A DNA stretch of 64,000 bases, taken from assembly GCA_004431415.1 (NCBI GenBank), contig QPMI01000017.1, positions 835,310 through 899,309 of the forward strand, written 5' to 3'. The notes under the pieces were generated by a model that worked only from the letters and a program-made list of their open reading frames with translations, had not been told where the DNA came from and did not search any database. This stretch comes from Cyanophora paradoxa. Its lineage: Eukaryota; Glaucocystophyceae; Cyanophorales; Cyanophoraceae. The position numbers and the translations under genes are program-made. Position 1 is the stretch's first letter. Every line of letters starts with the position of its first letter. Shown piece after piece: positions 43,525-53,952 of this stretch.

Positions 43525-44862
43525 CGGCCGCCCGCGAGCTCCGCGGCCGGCGCCAGGCCTAGGGCCGGCGCCTGGCTGACCGGGCCTTTCCCGAATCGTA
43601 CCGGACCCGCGATCGCTTGGTCTTTTCTTCGCCCGGTCGCATGGATTCCATGATCGGCCCTCTTTCTCAATTCTCCCGATTCTCTCGCCGATTCGCATCG
43701 ATCATCGGATCTCGCGCTTGGGCCACTGACCCGACGATCGCGAACTAAATATCGACACTTGCATGCATCTTATCTCAGTTCTCGTTTGCGCAGTATTTCA
43801 TTTTCCTCTCAATATTCACGGAGTCAGCTTTTCGCGTCCATTTTAACCCTTTTCAAATTACCATATGCATGAGGATTACATATCTAATTATGGGACCTTT
43901 TTCGCGGTTCTCGGATTAGTTGTCGTTTGGGATTCCGCGATGTATATAGTTTTTGCAAGCACTAGCTATAGTACAGACATCGATCGCGCATGCGCATCAC
44001 TGATGACCCACACTCCCAGAGCCCAGAGCTTCTAGCTTAGCCAAGGAGATTGCCAAGTGAATTTGAAGTGATCCGACGGTCAGAATGGCTGACGCGCCGA
44101 CTGGCAGCGAGTCCCCAGCGACTGCTCCATCCACTGATCATGAGATGTGCGCGCGGTGACATTTGTGCCCGTCCGCGCGGCCGCGGCATGTTTAATTTAA
44201 ATTTGCAGGGCATATGCATGTTCATGATCACGTGCACATCGACTTGATCATGACAATGAATATTAATTTCACGTGCACGCACTGCACGGCGCCACGCACC
44301 AAAAAAAGGCTCAAGCCTCGAGACTCCGGAGGTTTCGAGCTTCCGACTCCAAAGCTCCGAGACTTCCGGATCCGGGTGATTCCGGGATCGAGGTTCAACG
44401 GTTACGGGTGTAACACAGTGTTACTGATTGATAAAACGATTATATCAGTTGAATTCTGTACGTATAAAATGCTTGTTTAATTTATTAATACCAAATTTCA
44501 TAAACGAAAACGAATTTCATCGATATCTGGATCCGGAAGGTGCTCGGGCATGGGTACCGATATCGATTGCAATCTCTTTTTTTCAGACAACTGATCCGAG
44601 TTCAAAGCTTAAGAGCGCGCGCGCTCATGATCATGATCGTGATCATGATCAGCGTGCAGTACGTATACGCGGGCGACGGGATCGGACTGCTCCGACGAAT
44701 TCCTAGCTCGGGCCCGACCCAACGTTTAACTTAGTAACCGCACGTGCACCGGCGCACGGCGCGCGCAGCAACCGCAGCAAGAAAGCAGCAGGCTTTGCGT
44801 GAGCTTCTGGCCCGGCGCGCGAGCGTTGATCTAGATCTCGGCATCCCGAATATCGATATCCG
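43525..44862. other. Intergenic AT-richer region with an inverted repeat
   Basis: No gene is supported in this 1.3 kb, which is markedly lower in GC than the flanking genes. At 44628-44651 the arms TGATCATGATC and GATCATGATCA form a near-perfect 11-bp inverted repeat around a GT centre. Other GATC/CATG-rich motifs occur near 44214-44250. The PLAC8-type gene starts at 44863, so its promoter should lie in the right part. Confidence 0.5.
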
Positions 44863-46104
44863 ATGTCGGTCCCGGTGGCGCCCGTGTCCATGATGCCCCC
44901 CGTCGCGATCCAGCAGGGCCAGTACTACGCGTGCGTGGTGCGTTCTAGATCTCCCGCCGTCCGGCGGCCCTCGCAACCGCGGCTTCTAGATCTGAAGCCG
45001 ACTCTCCGCTGATCATATCCATGCTTGTCGCGCGCGCCCGCACAGGTCCCGCACAACGTGAGTTCCGAGCATTTTCCCGCGCGCGCGAGATCGACAGCGC
45101 ATCGATATCTAAACACGTCGACGTCGCTGCCGCAGGTCGTCATCCCGCCGTCGCAGTACTCCACTGGACGTGCGCGACTGTTCGCGCGCTTTCCGCGGCC
45201 GCCGATGATGTCGCTCTAAATTTAGTTCTTCACCGCCGCGCAGTGTGCGACTGCCACAAGGACTGGACCATCTGCTTCATCACCTGCGTGTGCGTTTCCG
45301 CTCAACGCGTCTCCTTATAATTACCTTGATCGCCCCGCGGCCGCTCGCCTTCGATCCTTCCGCCGACTTGGGCGTTCCTTCGAATTCGAACTCGAACTCG
45401 CCCCTAATTAATATCCGCTCTCAGCTGCCCCGATATTCAAATCGGCCTAAACGGTGCGCGAACCGAATTCGACCCAAACATCTAAATTTAAACAAGCAAA
45501 GCTGAGACGCTTGGAACGCGGGCCACCAGAGGAGGCGTTCGACGGGGGCTCGTGCTGCGGGACGTGCTGCCTCCACGGGACGATGGACGGCCTCGCCTGG
45601 GGCTCCGGCACCACCGTCATGGGCAGCATGAAGCGCACCAAGTACCGCCGCGCCTACAACCTCGAGGCACGCCCTTTCATTGAGCATCGACCGCGAAATC
45701 ATATGCATACTAGTACTTATCATCGGCACGTCGCGGCCCTGGGGCAGGGCTCCTGCGGCAACAACAGCATCGGCGACTACTGCATCTACTGCTGGTGCCC
45801 GTGCTGGTGCGTGCCACCTCGAAATATTAATAGTGAACTCGATTTTATTTCAAACTCGAATTCCGCGCAGCGCGATCTGCCAGGACGCGCGTGAGATCAA
45901 GGCCCGCGGCGGCATGCCCCGCACCGTCCTCATGCAGGCCGGCATGTCCCCTCCCCCCGGCTGCCAGGTCCGACCCGCTTCGACCACCGCCCGAGCCTGG
46001 GAGCCTTCGATCCCGCTCTCTGCGCCACTGACCATTGCCCATGGGCCCGGGCCCCCTTCGATCAGATGTTCCCGCTTGTGGGCCACGCCCCATCGCTCGG
46101 CTAA
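44863..46104 (+). CDS. PLAC8-type Cys-rich membrane-associated protein
   Basis: PLAC8-domain proteins are small Cys-rich proteins, often membrane-embedded; plant members affect cell size and cadmium or calcium handling. Exons joined across AT-rich introns give MSVPVAPVSMMPPVAIQQG, VPHN, VVIPPSQYSTG, CDCHKDWTICFITC, FDGGSCCGTCCLHGTMDG with a basic stretch MGSMKRTKYRRAYNLE, SCGNNSIGDYCIYCWCPC and (C)AICQDAREIKARGGMP. The CDCH..WTICFITC start and the CPC.AICQ.AREIK end are the family signature. The last exon is inferred to be MFPLVGHAPSLG with TAA at 46102-46104 after a CTGAC branch motif; reading through to 46213 is the alternative. Introns here are longer and less GC-rich than elsewhere in the window. 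Confidence 0.8.
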
Positions 46105-46614
46105 GCGAGCTCGACCCCGCAAGACGCCGGCCGCGGCTGAGACCCGCCCGGGCTGCCGGAGTGCTGGAGGCCGCGCCGCCGGCCGCAACTGCAGCTGCAG
46201 CGTACGTCTATAGCTACGTATACTAGGCTAGATATGCCGTTCCGAGCAACTCGGCCTTTCAATTTCGAATTTATATCGATATCAGTATTCGCGATATCGA
46301 TGTACTTTTGCACACGTAACGTGTATTCTAGCTGTAGGCCTACGGTTCAGTGAGAAGCACCGCGGATTCGTGAGAGACTAGGATCCGCCGTAAGAATTAA
46401 TATTAAGTATACGTAATATTCAGCGCCTGAGCTACCGTGCATGGGAGCGCCGCCGCGGCGCTCCAAGCTCGCGACTTTGCGCTGCAGTTATCATTGAGTT
46501 AGCCTGAATTCAATGTACGGATTCGAAAATGTGTATTGTAATGTATTCGTGGGCAGTGTCGACGTCACGAATGTTAAAGGCTGAGATAGAACCGCTGCGC
46601 AAACGCTGCCAGAT
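46105..46614. other. Intergenic region between convergent genes
   Basis: AT-rich DNA between the end of the PLAC8-type gene (plus) and the end of the Rrg9-like gene (minus). It should hold both 3' flanks. I see no gene in it. Confidence 0.5.
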
Positions 46615-49201
46615 TTAAACGCGTCTACCTGCGCTGGGGCCTTCCTCCGCGCCCGCCGCCGCCGCCCCGCCCGCCGTCGCCGCCTCGGCCGCCGCCGCGG
46701 CCCCGCGGCCCCCGAAGCCGCCGCCGCGGCCCCGCGGCCCCGAAGCCGCCGCCGCGGCCCCGCGGCCCCCGAAGCCGCCGCCGCGGCCCCGCGGCCCCTG
46801 AAGCCACCGCCGCCGCGGCCCCCGAAGCCTCCGCCGCCGCCGCCGCGGGAGCGGGGAAGACGGGGCCCTCAGGCGGCCGCCGCCGCCGTCCTCGTCCTCT
46901 CCGTCGCCCTCCCCGCCCCGCGGCCGAGGCCGCGGGCGCCCGCGGCCCTCGCCACGCTCCTCCCGCCAGCCGCCCTCCTCGCCCCGATCCCCGCCGAAGC
47001 CGCCGCGGCCGCCGCCACCGCCGAAGCCGCCGCGCCCGCCGCGCCCGCCGAAGCCGCCGCGCGAGTCGCGCCGGCCGTCCTCGCCCCGCGGCGCCCCTCG
47101 CCGCCCCGCCAGCCGCCCTCCTCGCGCCGCGGCCGCCGCTCGCCCTCCTCGCCCTCCTCGCCCTCCTCGCGCTCCTCGCGGCGGGGCCACGAGCGCTCGC
47201 GGCCCTCCAGCGGCTGCTCGCCCCGGGACCCGGGCCCGGGCCGCCCGCGCGGCTCCCGCGCCGCCGCCCCGCCGCCCACGCCCCGCCCCACGCCGGCGCC
47301 GCCCCGCCGCCACCGCCGCCCCGGCCCCTCTCGCGGTCGCGGGGCGCCTCGTCCCGCTCCCTCAGCTCGCGCTTCTTCGCCCGCGCCTTGAGCTCCGCCT
47401 CGCGCGCCGCCGCCTCCTCCTCCCGCCGCTTCGCCTCCTCCTCCGCCTTCTTCCGCTCCTGCCGCGCCCCGTCTCGCGGGGTCCGAATTCGAAGAGAGCG
47501 GCCCGGCGGGACCCGAACCTGCTTCTCGAGGACGTCCTCCGGCGGCTCCCACTTGCTCCTCAAGATGCGCGTCACCGCCTGGCGGGTCGATCGCGCGGGG
47601 TCAGCGCGGCCGGCGCGGCCGGCGCGCGGCGCGGCGCCCGCGCGCGCTCGCCTCGAAGCTAACTCCGAACTTGGCGCCGAGCTTGTCCGGCGTCCACTTG
47701 CCCGGGTCCGACTTGGCGAGCTCCCGCAGCTGCGGGCCCCCGCCCCGTCAGTCAGCGCCGGGGCCGCGCGGGGCCATCAGGCTAGGCCTCCCTCCCCATC
47801 CCAACCGATCCACTGCCCTCTCTAGCCGGACGCCACGAGCGGGGGGGGGGGGGGCGGGGAAGGGGGGGGGGGGCGTGTGTGCACCTGGACCATCTCGTAG
47901 CGGGAGAGGCGCCGCGTCGGCCGCCACGGCTCCTTCCCCTCCTCCTCCTCCTCCTCCTCCTCGCCCTCCCCTTCGTCTTCGGGCTCCGCCCGCGCTACTG
48001 CCGCCTTCTTCTTCTCCTTCTTCTCCGCCTTCTTCTCGCCCTGGGGAAGGGGGGCGTCAGGGCGGGGGGGTGGGCATCGGAGGGGCCCCGCGCGCCTTGG
48101 CCCCCGCCACCAGCGCCGCCGCCGCCGCCGCCGCCGGGCCGTCCTTGCTCTTCCACGGCTTGCCCGCCGCCGCCCCGGGGGCCCCCGCCGCCCCCCTCTC
48201 CTTGGCGGCGGCCTTGCCCGGGGCCGCGGCCCTGGTCGCCTTGGCGAGCTTCCTGGCCTGCGCCCTGCTCGTCGTCAGCGGCGGCGCCTCCGCCGCCTCC
48301 TCCGCCTCCGCCTCCGCCTCCTCGTCCTCGCGCTCCGCCTTGGCCTTCCGGGCCTTGGCCTTGGCCTCCGCCCTGGCCTCGGCCTTGGCCGCCGCCGCCT
48401 CCTCCTCCTTCTTCGGGCTCGCCGACTGCGCCGCCGCCGGCGCCGTGAGCTCGGCCGCCCCTCAGGACAGGCGGGGACGAGGGCCGCGGCACCTTGCGCG
48501 ACTCTTCCGCGTCCTCCCCGCCGCTCAAGGCCTTCGCTTTGCGGGCCTTGGGCGCGGCTGCCGCTTCCGATCCCGCCCCCGCCGTCTCCGCCCCCGTCGC
48601 CCCCGCCTCGGCCTCCTTGCCCTTCTTGGCCGCTCTGGGCTTTGCCGGGGCGGGCCGCGCCTCCTCCTCCTCCTCCTCCTCCTCCTCCTCGATGTTGTGC
48701 TCCTCGCCCTCGTCGTCCTCCTCGGCCCGGCGCGCCCGCAGCCGGCCCTTCGAGGCGGCCGCCAGCTGCGCCGGCGCCTCAGAAAGTGCGGAGGCGGCGG
48801 CGGAGCGGCGGCGGCGTCGCGCACGATGGCAGGGTCGGCCCGCTTGAGCTTCCGGGTCATGATTCCTGTCTCCTTCGGCTCGCGGCGGCCAGCCTGCGCA
48901 CGCGCCGCCCCGCGTCAGCGTCCGCTCGGGCCGCGCCGCCGGCGCCGGCGGGGTCACCGCCTGCAGGACGACCGGCTCGGGCGCCGCGGGACCGGACTCC
49001 GGCTTTTCGCCCGCCGCAGCCGCCCCCTTCTCCCGCTTCCGCTCTGCCGCCACGAGACGCAGTGCCGGTCAGCGCCAGCCTGGAGCTCGGGCCCCGGGAG
49101 GGCGGGCCGCCCGCTGCCCGCTCACGTCTGTGCGATTTGATCTCCTTATCCGCGTCCATGTGCACGATGGCCAGTGCCTGCTCGTACTCGCTGACGGACA
49201 T
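46615..49201 (-). CDS. Rrg9/Neugrin-domain protein with charged N-terminal and RGG-like C-terminal regions
   Basis: The core is spliced from three exons: RRLSRYEMVQ, LRELAKSDPGKWTPDKLGAKFGVSF and (A)VTRILRSKWEPPEDVLEKQ. This helix-turn-helix pattern (Leu-Ser start, DKLA.KF.VS, RILRSKW.P) is that of the Rrg9/Neugrin family, linked in yeast and animals to mitochondrial gene expression. Upstream are a helix EYEQALAIVHMDADKEIKSH, the segment MTRKLKRADPAIVRDAAA, and a long Lys/Glu/Ala-rich region with a Glu run (48.6-48.7 kb). Downstream a basic coiled coil (QERKKAEEEAKRREEEAAAR) leads into Arg/Gly/Phe repeats such as RGGFGGRGGRGG. The frame in the Gly-rich part is ambiguous, with stops at 46615 or 46625. 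The start is the first in-frame ATG; upstream exons are possible. Confidence 0.6.
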
Positions 49202-49695
49202 GCCGGGCTGCGCCTGGGCCGCCGGCCGGTCGTCGTCCTCCCCGGCCTCCCGCTGCGCCTCCGCGGCCCCCGCCTCGGCTGCGCTCACAGGCGCGTCCTC
49301 GCGAGCGTTATCCGTTGTGCCGCCTTCGCCCGCCTTCGTCGCGTGCGAGTGCCGGAGAAGCGGCACGGTCGGCCAGCTGAGCTGGGGCGATCCGGGGCCT
49401 CCACGCGACAGGCCGGTGGCATATTTGCCGATCCGCGTCCATGCGAAGCTACGTACGCCGGCGCGCGGTGAGCAGACCGCGAGATCGGGCGAACGGCAGC
49501 GCACCTCGGCGAGGGGATCGCTCCAGCGGTCCAGCCGGCTAGGACGGGTCGGAGGCTGTGACCAACGAGGCCCAGCGGCCGGGATCTGGCGCTCCAGCTC
49601 GCCAGCATCTTTGTTTCACGTATCCCCCCTTTTTCGAGACATCGGAGAAAAGCTGCTTCCGCGAGGTCCCAGCGCCCCGCCGGCGACTCCTCGGC
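49202..49695. promoter_or_regulatory. Divergent intergenic region between the Rrg9-like gene and ALG11
   Basis: The two genes are transcribed away from each other. Part of this 494 bp may still be 5' coding exon of the Rrg9-like gene, because its frame stays open upstream of 49201 (APVSAAEAGAAEAQREAGE). No core promoter element is obvious. Confidence 0.4.
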
Positions 49696-51769
49696 ATGTG
49701 GGCGCCATTGGCAATCGTGGGCGCCAGCATCGCCCTCGCCCTCTTCCTCTTCGTGCTCAACTCGCTCTACCTCATCGGGAGGCGGCGCGCGCTGTACGGC
49801 AAGCGCACCGTCGTGGGTATCTTCCACCCCTACAGGTCCGCCGTCGCACTCGGCCCCGCGCCACGCGTTCGAACACTGCTCCGCAGCAACGACGGCGGCG
49901 GCGGCGAGCGCGTGCTGTGGTGCTGCATACGCGCTCTGCAGTCGCTGGGACCGGACATCCACTGCGTGCTCTACACGGGCGAGGGCGTGAGTGCCGAGGA
50001 GACCCTGCGGACGGCGCAGGTCCGCGGCGCCGGCCCTCCGCAGGAACTGGCCCCGCCCACGCGCCGCCCGCAGGCGCGCTTCAACGTAAGCTTGGAGCGG
50101 CCGATCGACTTCGTGTTCCTAAAGCGGCGGCACTGGGTCGAGGCCAAGCGGTCCGCCGCGCCGCTCGGACGCCCGCCGCGCCGCGCCTGTCTGCGAGCGG
50201 GCGGCGCGCAGGTACCCGTTCCTGACGATGCTGGGCCAGAGCCTGGGCAGCGTCCTTTTGGGCTGGGAGGCACTCTCCTCCCTCGTCCCCCACGTCTACT
50301 TCGGCGAGCTTCTCCCCCCCCTACCCCCGCCCCCCCTCCCCCGCCCTCGCCACCTCACGCTCCGCAGACACGATGGGCTACGCGTTCACGTACCCCCTCG
50401 CGAAGGCCTTTGGCCTCTTCACGACCCGCGTCGCGTGCTACGTCCACTACCCCACCATCAGGTCCGGGGCAGGCGCCCGCCCCCCGCCCCCGCTGCCTGA
50501 CGCGTACCCCCCGCCCTCCCCAAGCACGGACATGCTGGCGATGGTGGCGGAGCGGCGGCCGACGTACAACAACGACGCGCGCATCGCCGCCTCGGCCGCC
50601 TTCTCGGCCTCCAAGCGCGTCTACTACCGCGCCTTCGCGGCCGCCTACGGCCTCTGCGGCGCCTTCGGCGACCTCGTCCTCGTCAACTCGAGCTGGACGC
50701 GCGGCCACATCGACGCACTCTGGAGGCGCCCCGGCCGCACCCACGGCGCGCCCGCCCCGCTTGCTCCGCGCCCCCCTTCTTCCTCTCGCCCTTCCTCACT
50801 CTCGCTCAGTGGTCTTCCCGCCGTGCAACACGCGCGCTCTCTGCGCCCTCCCGCTGGAGCGGCCGCCCTCCCGAACCATCGTCTCCGTCGCCCAGTTCCG
50901 GTGAGCTCCCAGAGAGCTCAGCTCGGCCCGAGGGCTGACACGAGGGCGCCCGCCCGGGCACGGGGGTACGCCAGGCCGGAGAAGGACCACGAGCTGCAGC
51001 TGCGGAGCTTCGCGCGGCTCCTCGCCTCCGGCTGCGACGCCCGCCTCGCCCTCGTCGGGGGGTGCGCGGTTCTCGCGCCTTCGCTCGCTTCCCCCCCCCC
51101 CCCCAACTTCGTTCGCAGCGTGCGGAGCGAGGAGGACGCGGCGCGCGTAGAGCGGCTCCGCGCCCTCGCCGCCAAGCTCGGCGTCCAGGACAAGGTGCTC
51201 GGCGCACCCGTACCCCTCGCTTTCCCCCCCCCCCCCATCGCCGGCAGGTGGAATGGCACGTGAGCGTACCCCACGGGGAGCTCGTTCGCTTGCTCGGCTC
51301 GGCCCGCGTCGGCCTGCACGCGATGTGGAACGAGCACTTCGGCATCGGCGTCGTCGAGTACATGGTGCCGTACCCCCCTCCCGGATCTTCCCCCCCCCTC
51401 AACCCTTCGCCAGGCGGCGGGGCTGGTGGCCGTCGCGCACGACTCGGGGGGCCCCAAGGCCGACATCGTCGTACCCCACGGGGGCCAGGCCACGGGTCCG
51501 CCCCCCGGGCCCGCCCCGCCCCTCAGGCGAGGGCGAGGGCCCACGGGCGGGCGGGGGGGCGGGCGGCGGGGCGCGCAGGCTTCCTGGCATCCACGGAGGA
51601 GGGGTACGCGGAGGCGCTGGGGCGGGCGCTGGAGCTGCCGGCGGGGGAGCGGGCCGCGCTGCAGGCGGCGGCGCGCGCCTCCGTCGACCGCTTTAGCGAG
51701 GAGGCCTTCGACGCCTCCCTCGCCCCCCTGCTTGCCCCGCTCCTCGGCCTCAAGCCCCGCCGCGACTGA
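49696..51769 (+). CDS. ALG11: ALG11, GDP-Man:Man3GlcNAc2-PP-dolichol alpha-1,2-mannosyltransferase
   Basis: ALG11 adds the fourth and fifth mannoses to the dolichol-linked oligosaccharide on the cytosolic face of the ER. The N-terminal membrane anchor is [19 protein letters not shown]. Spliced motifs follow: [16 protein letters not shown] (donor-site loop), [19 protein letters not shown](D)|[105 protein letters not shown] and GGPKADIVV. The family's E-x7-E element is in [10 protein letters not shown]. The protein ends at TGA (51767-51769). About eleven short introns are removed; 50304-50367 begins with GC and ends with AG. The length of about 430 residues is close to that of other ALG11 proteins. 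Confidence 0.95.
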
Positions 51770-52230
51770 CCGGGCCGCCGCCGCATGCGGATGGAATATG
51801 CTCGATAGGCTTGGATGTCGCTTCTGGGCTCTGCTACGTCAACGCTGCTTACGCGAGACCGTAGAAGGCTAGCTAGCCAGCTACTAGCTACTGTCAGCTG
51901 CAACTGGTTTCGAAGGAACATGGAAGGGATGCTGTGTTGGTACATGCCCGGGGCCGGAGGGCCGGCGGGATCAAAATTGAGGCGGAGGAAGGGTTAGGGA
52001 TACATGCGTCTGCGTCTCGAAACGCGCTACAAAGAAAACGGTCGCGATGGGCTGATCGCAATCGTGCTGACTGCTTCATTTCACATGTGCATACGATCAT
52101 GAAAGCGATGCGTATGAGGACACTGTTTAGTTACTGAAAAGGATGCGCGAAAGGAGTAGCTAATTAAATATAAAACGCGGCCGGAAAGAAAGCGAATCAA
52201 AGGGCGCGCGGGTCGCAGTTGAAATTCGTC
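51770..52230. other. Intergenic region between convergent ALG11 and FAD4-like genes
   Basis: The two genes end towards each other. The DNA is less GC-rich, and I see no open frame worth annotating. It includes CTAGCTAGCCAGCTACTAGCTACT, a short imperfect repeat near 51870. Confidence 0.5.
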
Positions 52231-53642
52231 TCATTCGGAGTCGGACGGGGAGTCGGAGGGGCGGGAGAAGCGGGCCGGGGGCCGGTCGCCGCCGAGCCAG
52301 GAGCGGGGCTTGACGCCGCTCGCCTTGTAGATGGCGTTCTCGAGGTGCCGGAAGACGTTCGTCGAGTCCAGCAGCGGGTTCCACCAGCTGCGCGCCCCGG
52401 ATCAAATTCGAGGTCGAATTCGATCGGATCGATCCGACAGAGGGCGTACCCCGAGACGATGCAGTAGTTGGCCTCGTAGGGGGACACGTGGTGCTGGCCG
52501 TGGGCGAGGCGGGAGACGAGGAGGCCGGCGCGCTGGAGGGACGCGGCCAGCGCCGGCGGGTGCGCCGCGTGCGACCAGGCGTGCTGCGCTCATGATCAGA
52601 GGCGCGCGCGAGGCTCGAATGAAGCCTCCGGCGCACGGTGAGCTGGCTGAGGACGATGAGGTTGAGGAAGACGGTCCAGCCGGCCGTGAAGAAGGCCGAA
52701 TCCGGGTTCGCGAGGAGCAGCAGCGAGAGCCCGGGGATCGAGAGGCCCTGCGGCGCGATGGGCCGGCCCCGTTCAGCCACAGTGGTCCAGACGCTCGAGC
52801 TCGAGCTCCAAGCACACGCGCACCTGGCAGATCTTGTACACGTTGTTGCAGAACTCGCGCTTGGTGATGACGATCGGGTCCGAGTGGTGGCCCTGGAAGC
52901 CCGCGATCTGTTTCCCGAAGATCGGCGTCCGCTTGTCCCCGTAGTTGTCTGCGGCGCAGCTCGCGCGGTCAGGCCGCGCGCGAGGGACCACGCCGGGACG
53001 GCGCGGCGCTGTCCCCAGCCGCATCCGCACGCACCGATCGCCCAGTGGTAGACCCCCGTGCCGAGATCACTGAAGAGGTACCCGCAAAACGCGGCCGCGG
53101 CGATGTGCCACGCGGGGGCGCCCTGCACGTGCGTGAGCGGCAAATTTGATCCGGTCCTGGGGCGGTTTGAATGCGCACGTTCGCGACCAGCTCGTACGCG
53201 CGGAAGCCGGCGACGGCAGTCATCGCCCAGTGCACCGCCTGCGCGCAGGCGGGTTCGAAACGGCGCTGGCGGCATCATTGCGGGACGGGCGAACCACGAT
53301 GGCGCGCATGGCCGGGGTGCTGTCCAGGCGATCCTCCCAGTCGATCGAGAAGGGATCATCCGCGGGCGGGACCGAGACAGCCGCCTCCGACGGAATCGCT
53401 GGGGCAACTTGCGTCACACTCCGCTCCTTGGTCGGCGCCTCGGCCGGGGCCGGTCCTGCCTGGGATACGGTGAATATCCTGCTGCTATCTGCCTGGAAGA
53501 TTCTCCGGGCCGGCCGGGCAACGCGAACTGGAGCGCGCGCGAATGGACTGCACGCGAGCTGCACGTGCTGGAAGCTCGTCCCCCGCTGAACAGCGCCGAT
53601 CGCACTGGAAGAGACCGCAGGAAGCGCGGTGATGAAGGCCAT
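52231..53642 (-). CDS. FAD4: FAD4-type (plasmanylethanolamine desaturase/Kua family) lipid desaturase, probably plastid-targeted
   Basis: In plants FAD4 makes the trans-Delta3 double bond of 16:1 in plastid phosphatidylglycerol; animal relatives (PEDS1/TMEM189) make vinyl-ether lipids. The domain is spliced from [51 protein letters not shown], a membrane segment [66 protein letters not shown], and [14 protein letters not shown] then GVKPRSW. The His-rich metal sites (YHW, GHH, HAWSH, HGQHH) are present. The end NYCIVSG.WN..LD..VF and PRSW favours FAD4 over the animal type. The start ([17 protein letters not shown], then an Arg/Ala/Ser-rich stretch) looks like a transit sequence. Stop at 52231-52233. 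Confidence 0.88.
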
Positions 53643-53952
53643 TGCTGCACACCTCGTGCTGTCCGCGTGCGCGGAAGGTTGCGAGAGTCGGGTTGCGCGC
53701 GCAGCGGCTGGGGCGGTCGGACGGATCTGAAAGAAGATTGGCGGGGTTCTAGTGTATACTTGCGCGGGCTGGCTGCAGGCCGGCGGTTGTCTGGTGGTTG
53801 GTCTCGCGAACGATCTGTACCCGGCACGAGTTTTCCCCCGGGACCTCGGCAAGCTCCAGCTCACGACGCGGCCCGCGCTGCGAACTGGCCAGCTGGATCG
53901 GCGCAAAGGCAGCGGTGGAGCAGCCACCAGCGACAGCGGGCTCCGGGGCACG
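53643..53952. promoter_or_regulatory. Bidirectional promoter region between FAD4-like gene and NFS1
   Basis: The start codons of the two divergent genes are 310 bp apart. A plus-strand frame overlapping this stretch is continuous with the NFS1 N-terminus but has no features of its own. No clear TATA element is seen. Confidence 0.4.

Noticed and set aside
48660-48700. Glu-run coding repeat (CTC-rich on the plus strand) as a regulatory microsatellite
   Set aside because: It is in frame within the minus-strand Rrg9-like gene and simply encodes a poly-Glu stretch.
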